Shown here: positions 54,330-64,000 of the stretch, in pieces
Layout: every line of letters starts with the position of its first letter
Numbering within the stretch: position 1 is the first letter of the stretch
Origin: Paralithodes platypus
Lineage: Eukaryota > Arthropoda > Malacostraca > Decapoda > Lithodidae
Reading direction: 5' to 3'
Length of the DNA: 64,000 nucleotides
Assembly: GCA_032716605.1 (NCBI GenBank)
Contig: CM064502.1
Location: forward strand, 40,274,507-40,338,506
Program-made: the position numbers and the translations under genes
Notes under the pieces: model-generated
Seen by the model: only the letters and a program-made list of their open reading frames with translations
Databases searched by the model: none
What the model was told of the DNA's origin: nothing

Positions 54330-56855
54330 ATAAAGTGAAACACATTCTATCCGTCTCTCTCTTCTCTGAAATCTCCATCTTAGGAGATTTCAATGTTCAG
54401 CACCACCAATGGATTTCTTCTCATTTCACCAACCTGCTGAAGAAGCCTACATCTTGTCTATCCTAAATGACCTAGAGCAGTTAGCTCAGCAACCCACCCG
54501 TATCTCGGACCGGCCTGGAGATCGTCCCAACATTCTCTACTTATTTCTAACCACTAATCCTTCTGCTTACACTGTAACTCTACTCCCTCTCTTGGGCTCC
54601 TCCGAACATAACCTTATCTCTGTCACCTGTCCTGTTTCTTCAGTACGGCCTTCTGATCCCCGTCAGCCGGCGTTGCTTGTGGCACTTTAGCGCTGCCGAC
54701 TAGAAGGCTCTTCGGCAGTACTTCTTTGATTTTCCATGGAATGATTTTTGCTTCCGTGGCTGGGGACCCTCAAAGAGCAATACTGAGCAATACTGAGGTA
54801 ATCCTTTTGGGCACTGAAGCGTAAATCCCATTTTCTTTCTCTCAAACTAACTCCCAAAGATCTTGGTTTACTCACGCTTGTCCACAATAAGGAGGAAGCG
54901 TTCAAACGGTACCGTCGCCTTCGAACTCAAGAATCCCGTACTTTATAATTATGTCTCTGCCCAATATTAAGCCAAAAACCCGCCAAAACTCTTTCATCAA
55001 TAACAAATGTTCTAAACTTTCTAACTCTAGCTCTTCACAAGCTCTTTGGCACCTAGCCAAAAACCTCTCTATCAATTATATTTCCTCGTCTTTCCCTGCT
55101 CTATTCCACTCTGACGGTACCACCATTACCTCTTCCTCTGACAAAGCTGAACTCCTCGCTCAAACTTTCGCTAAAAACTCCACCTTGGATGATTCCAGTG
55201 CTACTTCTCCCTATCCAAGCCCCTCGCACCCACTTATGCCTAAGATCATAATCTCTTCTAAGGATGTACTTTCTGGCCTCTCTGGACTTATTACCAAGAA
55301 GGCATACGGACTGGATGGTGTTCTTTCTGTTGAACTCAAAAACTGTTCTGTGCTGACTCCCTGCCTAGGCAAACACTTTCGTCTCTGTTTTTCCTCTAAC
55401 GTCTTTCCTTCTTGCTGGAAGTTTGCTGTTATTCAACCTGTCCCAAAGAAGGGTGACCGCTCCCAACCCTCCAATTATCGTCCAATTGCTCTCATTTCTT
55501 GCATCTCTAAGGTTTTTTATATTGTTCATATCTTAAAATTTCTTAAGCATTTATCTTCCCATAATCTACTTTCAAATCGCCAGTACGGTTTGCTGGGCCG
55601 CTCTACTGGTGATATTTTTGCTTATCTTACTATCTCTTGGTCATCCTCTTTTCGGGACTTCAGTGAGACTTTTTCTATTGCGCTAGACATATCAAAAGCC
55701 TTTGATAAAACTACCCTCCTTCAGTTTCTATCTCTCTATCTGTGTCTTTGTCTCTAATTTCCTTTCAGACCGCTCCATAGCTTCAGTTGTGGACGGCCAT
55801 TGTTCACTTCCTCAACCTATCAACTCCGGTGTTCCTCAGGGTTTTGTCATGTCTCCAATTTGTTTTCTAATATTCATTAATGATCTACTCAACTGTACCT
55901 CTAGTCCTATCCACTTATATGCTGATGACTCTACCTTACACTATTCAACTAGTCTTTCACATTAACCCAGCGTGCAAGCACTCCAAAACAAACGTGACGA
56001 GGCCATAGAACACCCATCTTCTCTTCTATCAATTATTTCTGATTGTGGCTGAGAAAATCTTGTTAATTTCAACGCCTCCAAGACGCAGTTTCTCCCTATA
56101 TCTCTCCATCACAATCTTCAACATAACTTTAAACGATTCTTCAACAATACACAACTCAACCCTTCATCTTCTCTCAATATTCTAGATGGTTCCTTTTCAT
56201 CCGACCTTTCTTTGAAAGATCACATTACCACTCTTGCTAAACATCTTCCCAAAAGTTAGGTGTGCTCCACCGTGTCCGTGGGTTCCTCACCCCCGCACAG
56301 CTTCTTTGCTCTGTATCAGGGCACAGTGTGGCCTTGTGTTGAGTATTGTTCGCATGTGTGGGGAAGGTCCACCCATACCGCACTTCTCGAATGAGTAGAA
56401 TCAAAAGCATTTTGCCTCATCAACTCACTTCCTTTCACTAGTTCCCTACAATCTCTATCTACACACCGCAATGTTGCATCTCTCTGTCTTCTATAAATAT
56501 TGTAACGGTCAGTGTTTTCAGAGCTCCCTCAGTGTATACCGCCTCCCATGCGGCAAGTGTGAGGCACCCGCCTTTCAACACAGTCTCACTCCTATTCTGT
56601 CCAGCTCTCCAACTCAAGAATTGGCAAATTTTCTCATTCTTTCTTCTACTCAACAAGTGAACTCTGTAACTCTCTCCCTCAATCAATCTTTACTTCATCC
56701 TATGACTTAGACTGCTTCATATTTTGTGTGTCCAGGTAGTTTGACTCCATCGTCCCTTGAATTTGGCTCTGTCACTCTTTTGACACTGTGGGAAACACTG
56801 GTTACAGGCAACCTGCCTTTTGTCTCCTTCATACACAGAAAACAAAAATATAATT
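54330..56855 (+). mobile_element. Jockey-like LINE, second copy, decayed
   Basis: Same family as 28923-30494 but longer and older. It holds the C-terminal endonuclease, RT and C-terminal domain with several stops and shifts, and a short A-rich tail (ACAGAAAACAAAAAT). Confidence 0.85.
54380..56670 (+). pseudogene. LINE endonuclease-reverse transcriptase remnant
   Basis: Pieces: APE-type endonuclease [12 protein letters not shown] and [10 protein letters not shown] (54380-54690); RT N-terminus and palm (54951-55757) with PVPKKGDRSQPSNYRPIAL and ALDISKAFDK; INSGVPQGFVMSPICFLIFI and YADDSTLHYS (about 55815-55940); then the C-terminal domain with frequent stops. This copy keeps the YADD that is damaged in the 28.9 kb copy. 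Confidence 0.85.
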
Positions 56856-56933
56856 ACCGCCCATGACATTTATCAATCTGTTCCACAAGATTTGCTGATT
56901 TAGATCTTACAATTTCGTCACACCAGCGTTTTT

Positions 56934-57232
56934 TTAAGGAGCAAGTAGTTTTTTTTTTTGTCTTCCTTATGTTTAGTCCCATTAGCTTTTTTATTTTAAG
57001 ACATTTGTTCCATTAGTTTGGTGACTTTAAGATCATTCTGCCCAATTCTTTGTAAATATAATGACCTTTTGTGCCATTTAGGTATAAATGTTTTCCTGGC
57101 GAGCAATAGCGAGCCAGTAATTCTAGGAGGAATCAGCCTTCGGCAGGGACATTTTTCTGTTGAAAAATGTACAAATTTATCTATGGGGTGTTTTTTTAAA
57201 GCTTGATGGAGGTCTAGAGAGGAAACAATAAA
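56934..57232. mobile_element. TTAA-bounded MITE family 'FB2', copy 3
   Basis: Begins TTAAGGAGC. It contains GGCGAGCAATAGCGAGCCAG and GAAAAATGTACAAATTTATC. The right end is unclear. Confidence 0.65.
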
Positions 57233-57279
57233 ATATATACATAAATAAAGAAATAGGCCAAAAAATACTCACTACCTCT

Positions 57280-57767
57280 TTAACCCTTAATTAGCGGCTC
57301 ACCACATAAGTCGAGTTAAATAAAGCTGGACTATATGGCGGCGCTCGACATAGGTCGAGTGGCAATTTCAGCACGTAATGTTGCTGAGAGAGAGAGACAA
57401 GTGGTGGCAGGAGACTAGCGAGCGTATGACTGCTCCAGACCACCGCGGCGAACCTACTGACACAAATCTCAGCTCCCTCCTCCCTCTCTCACTCGCTACA
57501 TACTGAATTATATGGGGAAAGTACCGAATTACATGCTTTTTGCACTCGCGTTGCACGGTTATTGCAAGAAAACTAGCCATCATAAAAGGATCGTTATGGT
57601 GTCATTCGAAAGCTCTGTTTATGCCCTTTCAGGGATAGGTACTTGTTTTACGTTCTGGGTCTTATTTAGGCATGAAAATGATCACGTAAACAGCCCTATT
57701 TTGGCTAAAAACACCCCGCTGGGCGGTACATATAAATAAACCGCATAGGCCGCTCGTAAGGTGTTAA
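57280..57767. mobile_element. TTAA-bounded MITE family 'A', copy 1
   Basis: 488 bp. The ends TTAACCCTTAATTAGCGGC and its imperfect inverse GCCGCTCGTAAGGTGTTAA imply TTAA target duplication and an 18-bp inverted terminus, as in piggyBac-like MITEs. The short frames inside have no homology. A second copy begins at 63836. Confidence 0.85.
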
Positions 57768-58530
57768 GTGGCCTAATCACTCCTAATGCCCCATAAAAAT
57801 GTATTTCAGTAGAGGTATGGCGCTGGCTGTTATCCAGAAACGCCGCAGGCCGAAGGTCTGTTGGAGGATTCGCCAGGTCGTCTTCCTTCATTTTTAACCC
57901 AAGGAGTGCTCAATTGAGGTGTTTAAAAGTGATGCATTTGCAAAAAAGAACCTTTGATTCTGACAGAATGTTTTATATTTACCATATAAAGTATGACTTT
58001 CTCTCCATGTGCATATATTGTACTTATATGATGAACATATGAACAGTGAAGACCAGAAAATTAAAAATATATATTTGTGGCATGAGGGGGGCGCATGGAG
58101 GCGAGAGAGAGAGAGACATAAGTCTGGTTCCTGAGCCTGCTTGAGGCAAACTGAGGCTCCAGCTCTCTTCCGTGCATGTCTGGGGGAGGAGGGAGTGTGA
58201 CTTGTCATATTTGTGTGGTAAAAGAGAGGAATGACGAAAATAAGTGGAAAATAGCCAATAATTGACGAGGGTGGAAGTGGGGGGAGAAAGGAAAGGAAGG
58301 AGAGGGAGGGGGGTGGTTGCTTGGTTGGGACACATAAAGGGGAGAGGAAAGATACTGGAGAGTGATAATACTACTTAATCACATATTACTTCCATTTGAG
58401 TGCCTGTGGGGTGTTTTTGGGGTATATTTTCATGGCTTGTCTTCCGTGAGGCCTATTGCGGACGCTATACAGATACTTCCCTGAGGCCTATTGCACTTGC
58501 TGGGTAAAGGCTGAAAAGTGATCGAAGATT
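57768..58530. other. Unassigned DNA
   Basis: No feature recognised. The stretch at 58100-58330 is GA-rich. Confidence 0.5.
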
Positions 58531-58538
58531 GCAACAAT

Positions 58539-58540
<2 letters not shown>

Positions 58541-58590
<50 letters not shown>
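58541..58590. repeat. (TA)n microsatellite
   Basis: About 25 TA units, followed by an ACAGTATA hairpin-like tail. Confidence 0.97.
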
Positions 58591-58594
<4 letters not shown>

Positions 58595-59310
58595 TATAAT
58601 TATATACTGTATTTTTACAGTATATACCAAACCAAACACCCAGAAACACAAATTGGTTTTGATAGTAATTTTTTTGTATCCAGTGTGGATTTCCTATTCA
58701 CCATTCCCTGTGATAATACTATAACTTATCCTGTCATTCTACCATTCAACCAAATTGATCTGATCTCAATTTCCTTGCAGTACTAGTTTGTTCTCACTGA
58801 TTTTCGCACATTGATATATATTATACTTTTGAATCAAATTTATCTATGCACTTTTCATTGTCGATATATGTCATGGTCACCTGCAATGTCATGCCAAGAT
58901 CACAGCGTCATTTCCTCCTGCCTCCTCCCCTTCATCATCATTTATCAGGGTGGCTCTCCCCTCGTCCAGCGCGTCAATGAATCCCTGAAGGTCCCTCCTT
59001 CCCTGCCTCCAGTGTAGAGCTCCAACACACAGTCATTAGGCAAATACAGAAGCTTACCAGTGATTTGCAGAAGATGGTAGACAGGAAGACCTTTTCAGAA
59101 ATGGATTACTAACTGCAGCTTTAACTAAAACAGCCTCCTTAAGAGGAACTATTCTAGTATACCAAATACAAAGCATATGCTAAAGTAACTTTGAAAAGTT
59201 GACAGAATAAACAAATGGTTAGTGACCTGAAAAATCTATCTGCGAAATGTTGTCAATAGAGTGCTCCTCCGTATATAGTGTTTATACAGTATACTAATAT
59301 TAATAATGGA
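58591..59310. other. Unassigned AT-rich DNA
   Basis: Nothing recognised. Confidence 0.5.
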
Positions 59311-59490
59311 AGCAGGTCAAAACGGCCACACTCCACAATGGTCACAACCGAAATGGCCACAACCAAAACAGCCACAGACCGAAATGGCCACAAACGGAAA
59401 TGGCCACAATCTGAAATGGCCACACTCCTAAATGGCCACAAACCGTAATGGCCACACTCCTAAATGGCCACAAACCGAAATGGCCACACG
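59311..59490. repeat. Degenerate tandem repeat of AATGGCCACA units
   Basis: About ten units of 16-20 bp, each containing (A/G)AAATGGCCACA with variable spacers (ACTCCT, AACCG). The palindromic TGGCCA recurs in each unit. Confidence 0.85.
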
Positions 59491-59785
59491 GGAGAGGCTG
59501 TCGCGCGTGGGTAGTGACTGGTTGAGGCCAGCCACCAACGCTCGCACTGGTTCAATCTAAGATATACAGTATATCTTGGTTCAATCCACAACTCAGATTT
59601 AACCATTTTTTTTAACTATAATAATACAGTGTTTTGCAAAAGAAAATGAGTAAACATATTGTTAAAATATATATAGATGTAATAATGAAATAAGCATAAT
59701 AATAAGATTGACGGATGATACCCGTTACGCGTAAATTCCATTAATACATTATTTAATGAACTTATTGTTCACTACTATATTCAAG

Positions 59786-59840
59786 AGAGAGAGAGAGAGA
59801 GAGAGAGAGAAAGTGAGAGCGAGAGAGTGAGAGAAAGAGA
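59786..59840. repeat. (GA)n microsatellite
   Basis: Pure GA from 59786, then imperfect. Confidence 0.93.
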
Positions 59841-59901
59841 TAACGAGTTTAGATGAGGGAGTCGTTTGTTAAGAGATAAAGAGCTATGAACTCTATTTGG
59901 T

Positions 59902-60627
59902 TTGAGGGAGTTCTTTTTGGATTTCCCTATATTGATCCATTTGTTGGGAGAATTTAAGACGTTCCACCTCATTAGTTTGTCGATTAAATGACGCTTGTTA
60001 ATGTAGGTGAGCTATAGCAAACCTGTAACTTACAAGAAATCTGCCTTCGGGCGGGACATTTTCTTTCCCGATAAATGTACAAATCTAACTTAACCCTCCT
60101 GGCCCGGGCTGGTCCTGCAAAGGACAGTGTGGCCTACCCGGGCGATCTGGCCGAAAAACGTCTAGGCCTAGGCTACCGTATTTTTGTTTAGTTTAACTGC
60201 TAGAAATTTCCCACGCATCTATAAACATAGTACGGTTTCCAATCTGTAGACTGGCATTGGGTAGAGCTCTCTAAGTCAACTTGTTCAGTTGTGATGACGA
60301 TTTCCGTGGAGCGAATTTTGCCGCGATGTTGACAATATCGGAGCTTTTCAGACACTAATTTTGTCTGACGTCAAAACAATAACATTGATCCGACGTCTCC
60401 TTATTGTTTTCGGAGGTGCGGTGACGCAACGATCGGCTTTGTTTACATGCGTCGGACGCACGGCGTTCAGACCAAGCTGAATAGGCTTGAAAGCTTACTG
60501 CCTATTAACAGGACACCCGGGCTCCTGCTCTTCTTTCGTGGTGTCCTTTCACACTGACACCCGGGCTGGAAGGGTTAAAGGGGGTTTGGTAGGCATTTTA
60601 TAGTTTGAAGGAAATCTGGGAAGGCGA
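59902..60627. mobile_element. TTAA-bounded MITE family 'FB2', copy 4, split by MITE C
   Basis: The left part to 60089 carries TAAATGTACAAATCTAACTT. It is interrupted by a TTAA MITE at 60090-60578 and resumes AGGGGGTTTGG and GAAGGAAATCTGGG to about 60627. Confidence 0.68.
60090..60578. mobile_element. TTAA-bounded MITE family 'C'
   Basis: 489 bp. Ends TTAACCCTCCTGGCCCGGGC and inverse CACCCGGGCTGGAAGGGTTAA. Unusually GC-rich for this window, with a TTAA site duplicated. Non-coding. Confidence 0.82.
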
Positions 60628-60884
60628 TTTTTGATAGCTAATGAGACATACTAAAGTGCATTGCTCGAAAATGGCAGAAACAAGGAAAATCTTCAATACT
60701 GTTTTAATATCTCATAATAATTCTCATAACTATAAATATAGAATATTCTTGTCAATTCCAAATGTCAATTTGATTTTACTCTAATATCAAATACTACGAA
60801 CACTTGGTACTAGTTGCATTATAATAGCCATCTCTAACTCACATATACTCACATATACTGACTAACTCACATAATTTATATATA

Positions 60885-61030
60885 CTGCAGCATAGTGGAA
60901 GTTTGCAAATGTCGTTCCGATTCTTTAAAATATGATAAGTCAGTCTCATCAAATTACCGCCCCATTGGTCTGACATCAATAATAGGACAATTGCTTAATA
61001 CATACCGAGAACATTATTGACCACCTAGAA
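60885..61030 (+). pseudogene. CR1-like LINE RT scrap
   Basis: It reads a shifted WKFANVVPI, then SNYRPIGLTSI, an RT motif 1 fragment, and DHLENV. Probably belongs to the same relic as 61340-61685. Confidence 0.65.
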
Positions 61031-61250
61031 AATGTCATATGGATCAATTTATTTCCACCAAGTCTTAATACCTCCGAGGGTCACACACGAACCCGACCAG
61101 AGGAAAATAATAATGATGACTCTATACACATTATATGATCACTAGCGCTATAACCACTAACGTTATGACCATCTAGAAAAAAAGAAAAAAAATCTATATC
61201 TATCTAGCCTATATACTGTATATATGTATCTATAGTTATATCTATCTATA

Positions 61251-61254
<4 letters not shown>

Positions 61255-61314
<60 letters not shown>
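61255..61314. repeat. (TA)n microsatellite
   Basis: Thirty TA units in a locally AT-rich stretch. Confidence 0.97.
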
Positions 61315-61316
<2 letters not shown>

Positions 61317-61339
61317 TCTTTGTATACGATACCAGATTG

Positions 61340-61681
61340 AGGAGACCAGTAGATTCGGATAGTGATATAGAGTACCTCTAAAGTAATCTAGACACTTTAC
61401 ATGACTAGTTAGTAAATTGGCATGTGACATTTAACATAAATCATAGAGCATAGATATATGCAAATTATTTAAGATAAGGACGGTGAATACCAATTCAAAA
61501 TATATATAGGCCTACTAACTAATACGGAATTACAAATCTCAGACTGTGAGAAAGATCTGGGTGTGTTTGTTAGCAATGAACTGAAGGTTAGGAAACAATG
61601 TATAAACATTCGTAAAAAAACAAACAGGATTATCAGGTTCATCTCTAAGAGTGTAACATAACTGCTAATGCTGTCTTGAAA

Positions 61682-61685
<4 letters not shown>
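61340..61685 (+). pseudogene. CR1-like LINE RT thumb fragment
   Basis: It aligns with the 45.9-46.9 kb CR1-like RT: DSDIEYL, then QISDCEKDLGVFVSNELK, RKQCINIRKKTNRI and FISKSV. Several stops and shifts. It is cut by a (TA)n tract at the right. Confidence 0.75.

Positions 61686-61759
<74 letters not shown>
61686..61759. repeat. (TA)n microsatellite, longest in the window
   Basis: About 37 TA units, interrupting the CR1 relic. A (CA)n run follows at 61785-61801. Confidence 0.97.
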
Positions 61760-61760
<1 letters not shown>

Positions 61761-61801
61761 TGTATACTCCTATATATGTATTCACACACACACACACACA
61801 T

Positions 61802-62289
61802 GTCAAAATCCCACAAGCTACATAAGACAATTGAGGTAATACTCAATGCATTGTTAGTGAGCCTATCTGTGAATAAATGGTATTTCCCGGAAGGGTCAGG
61901 TCAAGGTCATATTTAATTAGGCGACTGTGGTCAGGTATGTAAAGTTTGCCAAAAAACACTATCCACTCATTGTGCTATATATGGAAGGAAGAATATTATG
62001 ATTGACTTACACGACTAATGTGTAACAAACCCGCTACTTGGTCATATGAATTAGCTACTGTATATGGAACTACACCTTAATATAATCATACTGTTTTCCT
62101 TTCCACACATAAAGTCACTCAGTGGATACAATTTAATGTATTCAACTGTATTATCTGGAGAGAGAGAGAGAGAGAGAGCAAACTCTGTACAATTCTATAC
62201 TGGGGAGCCAGTAAAGTATTCATAATATTTAGGGACTTCAAAAAGCGCAGATCAGTAGAGTCAATGTTCATAAATAAGCATAATATTTT
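61802..62289. other. Unassigned AT-rich DNA
   Basis: A short (GA)n at 62158-62179. Nothing else recognised. Confidence 0.5.
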
Positions 62290-62724
62290 TTAACCCACTG
62301 AACCCCAGCGATGACAACGTGTCGTCGCCAATGTATGTAACGCTAAACCCCAGCGACGACAACGTGTCATCAATGTTAATTACTCCGGTCCTATGGCACC
62401 TAGAGGGCTCAGATTTGTATGGGAACTGTGTAAGTATCCCACGCAACCTTGACGATGGTAGAAAACTCTCAAAGTCCAACCGCGTGCGCTAGAGCGCGCA
62501 AAAACCTGGTTTTTGGGTGTTTTTGCCTTCAATTTTTTACTCTTGTAAAATCCGTTTTCGGTGCTCCGTAGGACCAATTTTTGACCTTTTTGATAGTTTT
62601 TTGGTGGTTTTTCCTTCATTCCTAACCCATTCGCTATTGTTTCTGGAATAAAAAAAAAATCTTCAAAACCTGCCGGTCCCTGGTGGTACATTTATTTATA
62701 ACTAGCTGGGGTTCAATGGGTTAA
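62290..62724. mobile_element. TTAA-bounded MITE family 'B'
   Basis: 435 bp, TTAACCCACTGAACCCCAGC ... AGCTGGGGTTCAATGGGTTAA. The inverted termini are about 20 bp. A GCGAYGACAACGTGTCRTC palindrome-like block is repeated twice near the left end. Confidence 0.85.
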
Positions 62725-63835
62725 ATAAAGCTAAGGAACGTACTAGTTAGATTTTATCATGAGAGTTAGTGTTGAAATATCTCCCTGTATCTGTTCTTTT
62801 AGATCTACAGGTGTGCATAGGAGAATAGTATAGGAGGGCGGGGGAAGGGTTTGGGGCGGAGGTTACTAATCCTCTTAGAGGATGCCGACCTGACACGTGA
62901 CCCACACCTATTGTCATAAATATTGTTCTCCAAGTCAAACTTTGTGCATTTTATTATTATATTTGTCCTCTTTAGCTTTGTTTATAATTCATAACCATTT
63001 AATGACGCTTTCAATTTTTCTATCTAGCATTAGCTTTGATTATTTCAATATTTTATTTATTTGTATATTTGTTATTTTTTTCAAAAGTTGTACTGTAGGG
63101 CGACAGCCATAGCGGGCATAGTTTTTACATATTGTCCAGTGTGTTTCTTTGTATATAATCTATATAATCTTTGTATATAATTTTTTATTTTTTTTTTTTT
63201 TAATGGTGAATTTTGTAAAACCTTTATACATTATATACTGTATGTACAGTATATGTTGAACATCTGGGTTGACGTCTCGGATACAATATCCACTACACAA
63301 TGAGGTCATTAACCATTATGAATTATAATTCTCTACAGAAAATGGATATATTTTGCATAAGGCTATTTTTCCAACGTAATTATGGATGATATTGGTTAGG
63401 TGTGAAAGGGAACTGCTTAGTGTGGGCCTGTAGGCTCTCTGGAAATTTCCGTGTTCTTGTCCATACAAGTCATCTTTATTATATACGTGTCAAGGATTTC
63501 CAACTAAATCTATACTTTTTCAATAGCTCTGTAACCGAAAACTCGATATATTTTACATTTTTTATCTTCACTAAATTTTACTGGCGTTCATTTAATTCCA
63601 TAACTTTAAGTTATAATCTGTGGATCTAAGTAACATCAATCAACAATCAGAATTCGAGACATACCTTAAATATTGTAGTTCAGGTGTGAAATAGAGGTAG
63701 AGTTGAGGTTGGATCAAGTGGATCGAGTATTACGGGAACCAAATTAGTTACTCAATATACTGAGGTTTGAACGAAATAATCAAGCAATTAAATGATTTAA
63801 CATTTACTGGGAATAGAACTTTACGGCAACTATAC
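62725..63835. other. Unassigned AT-rich DNA
   Basis: No gene or element end recognised. A T-run lies at 63190-63202. Confidence 0.5.
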
Positions 63836-64000
63836 TTAACCCTTAACCAACGGCGCACGACATCTGTCGAGTTAAATAAATTTGGACTATGTGGCGGTGC
63901 ACCACATATGTCGAGTGCCATTTTCAGCACGTAATGTTGCTGAGAGAGAGAGCTGAGCGGTGGGACGAGCGTAGTAACCTTATGACCGCTCCCCACGACC
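63836..64000. mobile_element. TTAA-bounded MITE family 'A', copy 2, cut by the window edge
   Basis: Starts TTAACCCTTAACCAACGGCG and follows copy 1 through GTCGAGTTAAATAAA and CAGCACGTAATGTTGCTGAG. Confidence 0.85.

Noticed and set aside
57368..57739. Small proteins inside the MITE at 57280-57767
   Set aside because: The frames overlap on both strands and copy 2 (63836 onward) does not preserve them as coding.

Overview
This 64 kb window is eukaryotic, repeat-dominated genomic DNA. I found no convincing host gene, tRNA, rRNA or bacterial feature. Nearly everything recognisable is transposable-element DNA or simple repeat. A decapod crustacean is the most plausible source (inference). The mix fits: DIRS1-like tyrosine-recombinase retrotransposons, Penelope-like elements (PLEs), Ty3/gypsy elements with a Gmr1-like domain order, CR1-like and Jockey-like LINEs, TTAA-bounded MITEs, very long (TA)n tracts and degenerate TTAGG motifs. 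The sequence alone does not prove the taxon.

Layout. 1-3286: truncated minus-strand Gmr1-like Ty3/gypsy element ('el0') with one LTR. 3287-5088: broken PLE ending in a (TA)n tract. 5366-6652: palindromic and TTAA-bounded MITEs. 6653-16094: complete plus-strand Ty3/gypsy element 'el1', with near-identical LTRs of about 1.86 kb and TSD ATCC, inserted in a palindromic MITE. 18086-21544: 5' part of a DIRS-like element (plus). 21545-39503: minus-strand Ty3/gypsy element 'el2', lacking integrase. Its 5' LTR is split by plus-strand element 'el3' (28068-38951, TSD CAAC), whose own 5' LTR carries a 5'-truncated poly(A) LINE (28923-30494). 39504-44212: second DIRS-like element (minus). 44213-64000: MITEs, a CR1-like LINE fragment (minus), an inverted repeat with TTAGG-like arms, a 30-bp minisatellite (about 48.84-50.13 kb), a second PLE flanked by (TA)n (51.7-53.7 kb), a second Jockey-like LINE (54.3-56.9 kb), several TTAA MITEs and CR1 scraps.

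The most notable system is the group of four Ty3/gypsy elements. In all three whose pol is complete enough to judge (el0 as far as it is visible, el1 and el3), the integrase zinc finger (and core in el1 and el3) follows the protease directly. In el1 and el3 the reverse transcriptase and RNase H come last. This is the Copia-like order known from Gmr1-like Ty3/gypsy elements. Their Gag capsid C-terminus resembles the SCAN domain. el1 looks recent and nearly intact, with one frame break in a homopolymer-rich stretch of gag. el3 carries an in-frame TAG inside the protease region. el2 has lost integrase and most of RT/RNase H.

Nesting gives a relative history: DIRS(-), then el2, then el3, then the LINE. 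On the left side, FB MITE, then el1. All coordinates were read by eye. Element borders are accurate to a few bases where a TSD is given and to tens of bases elsewhere.
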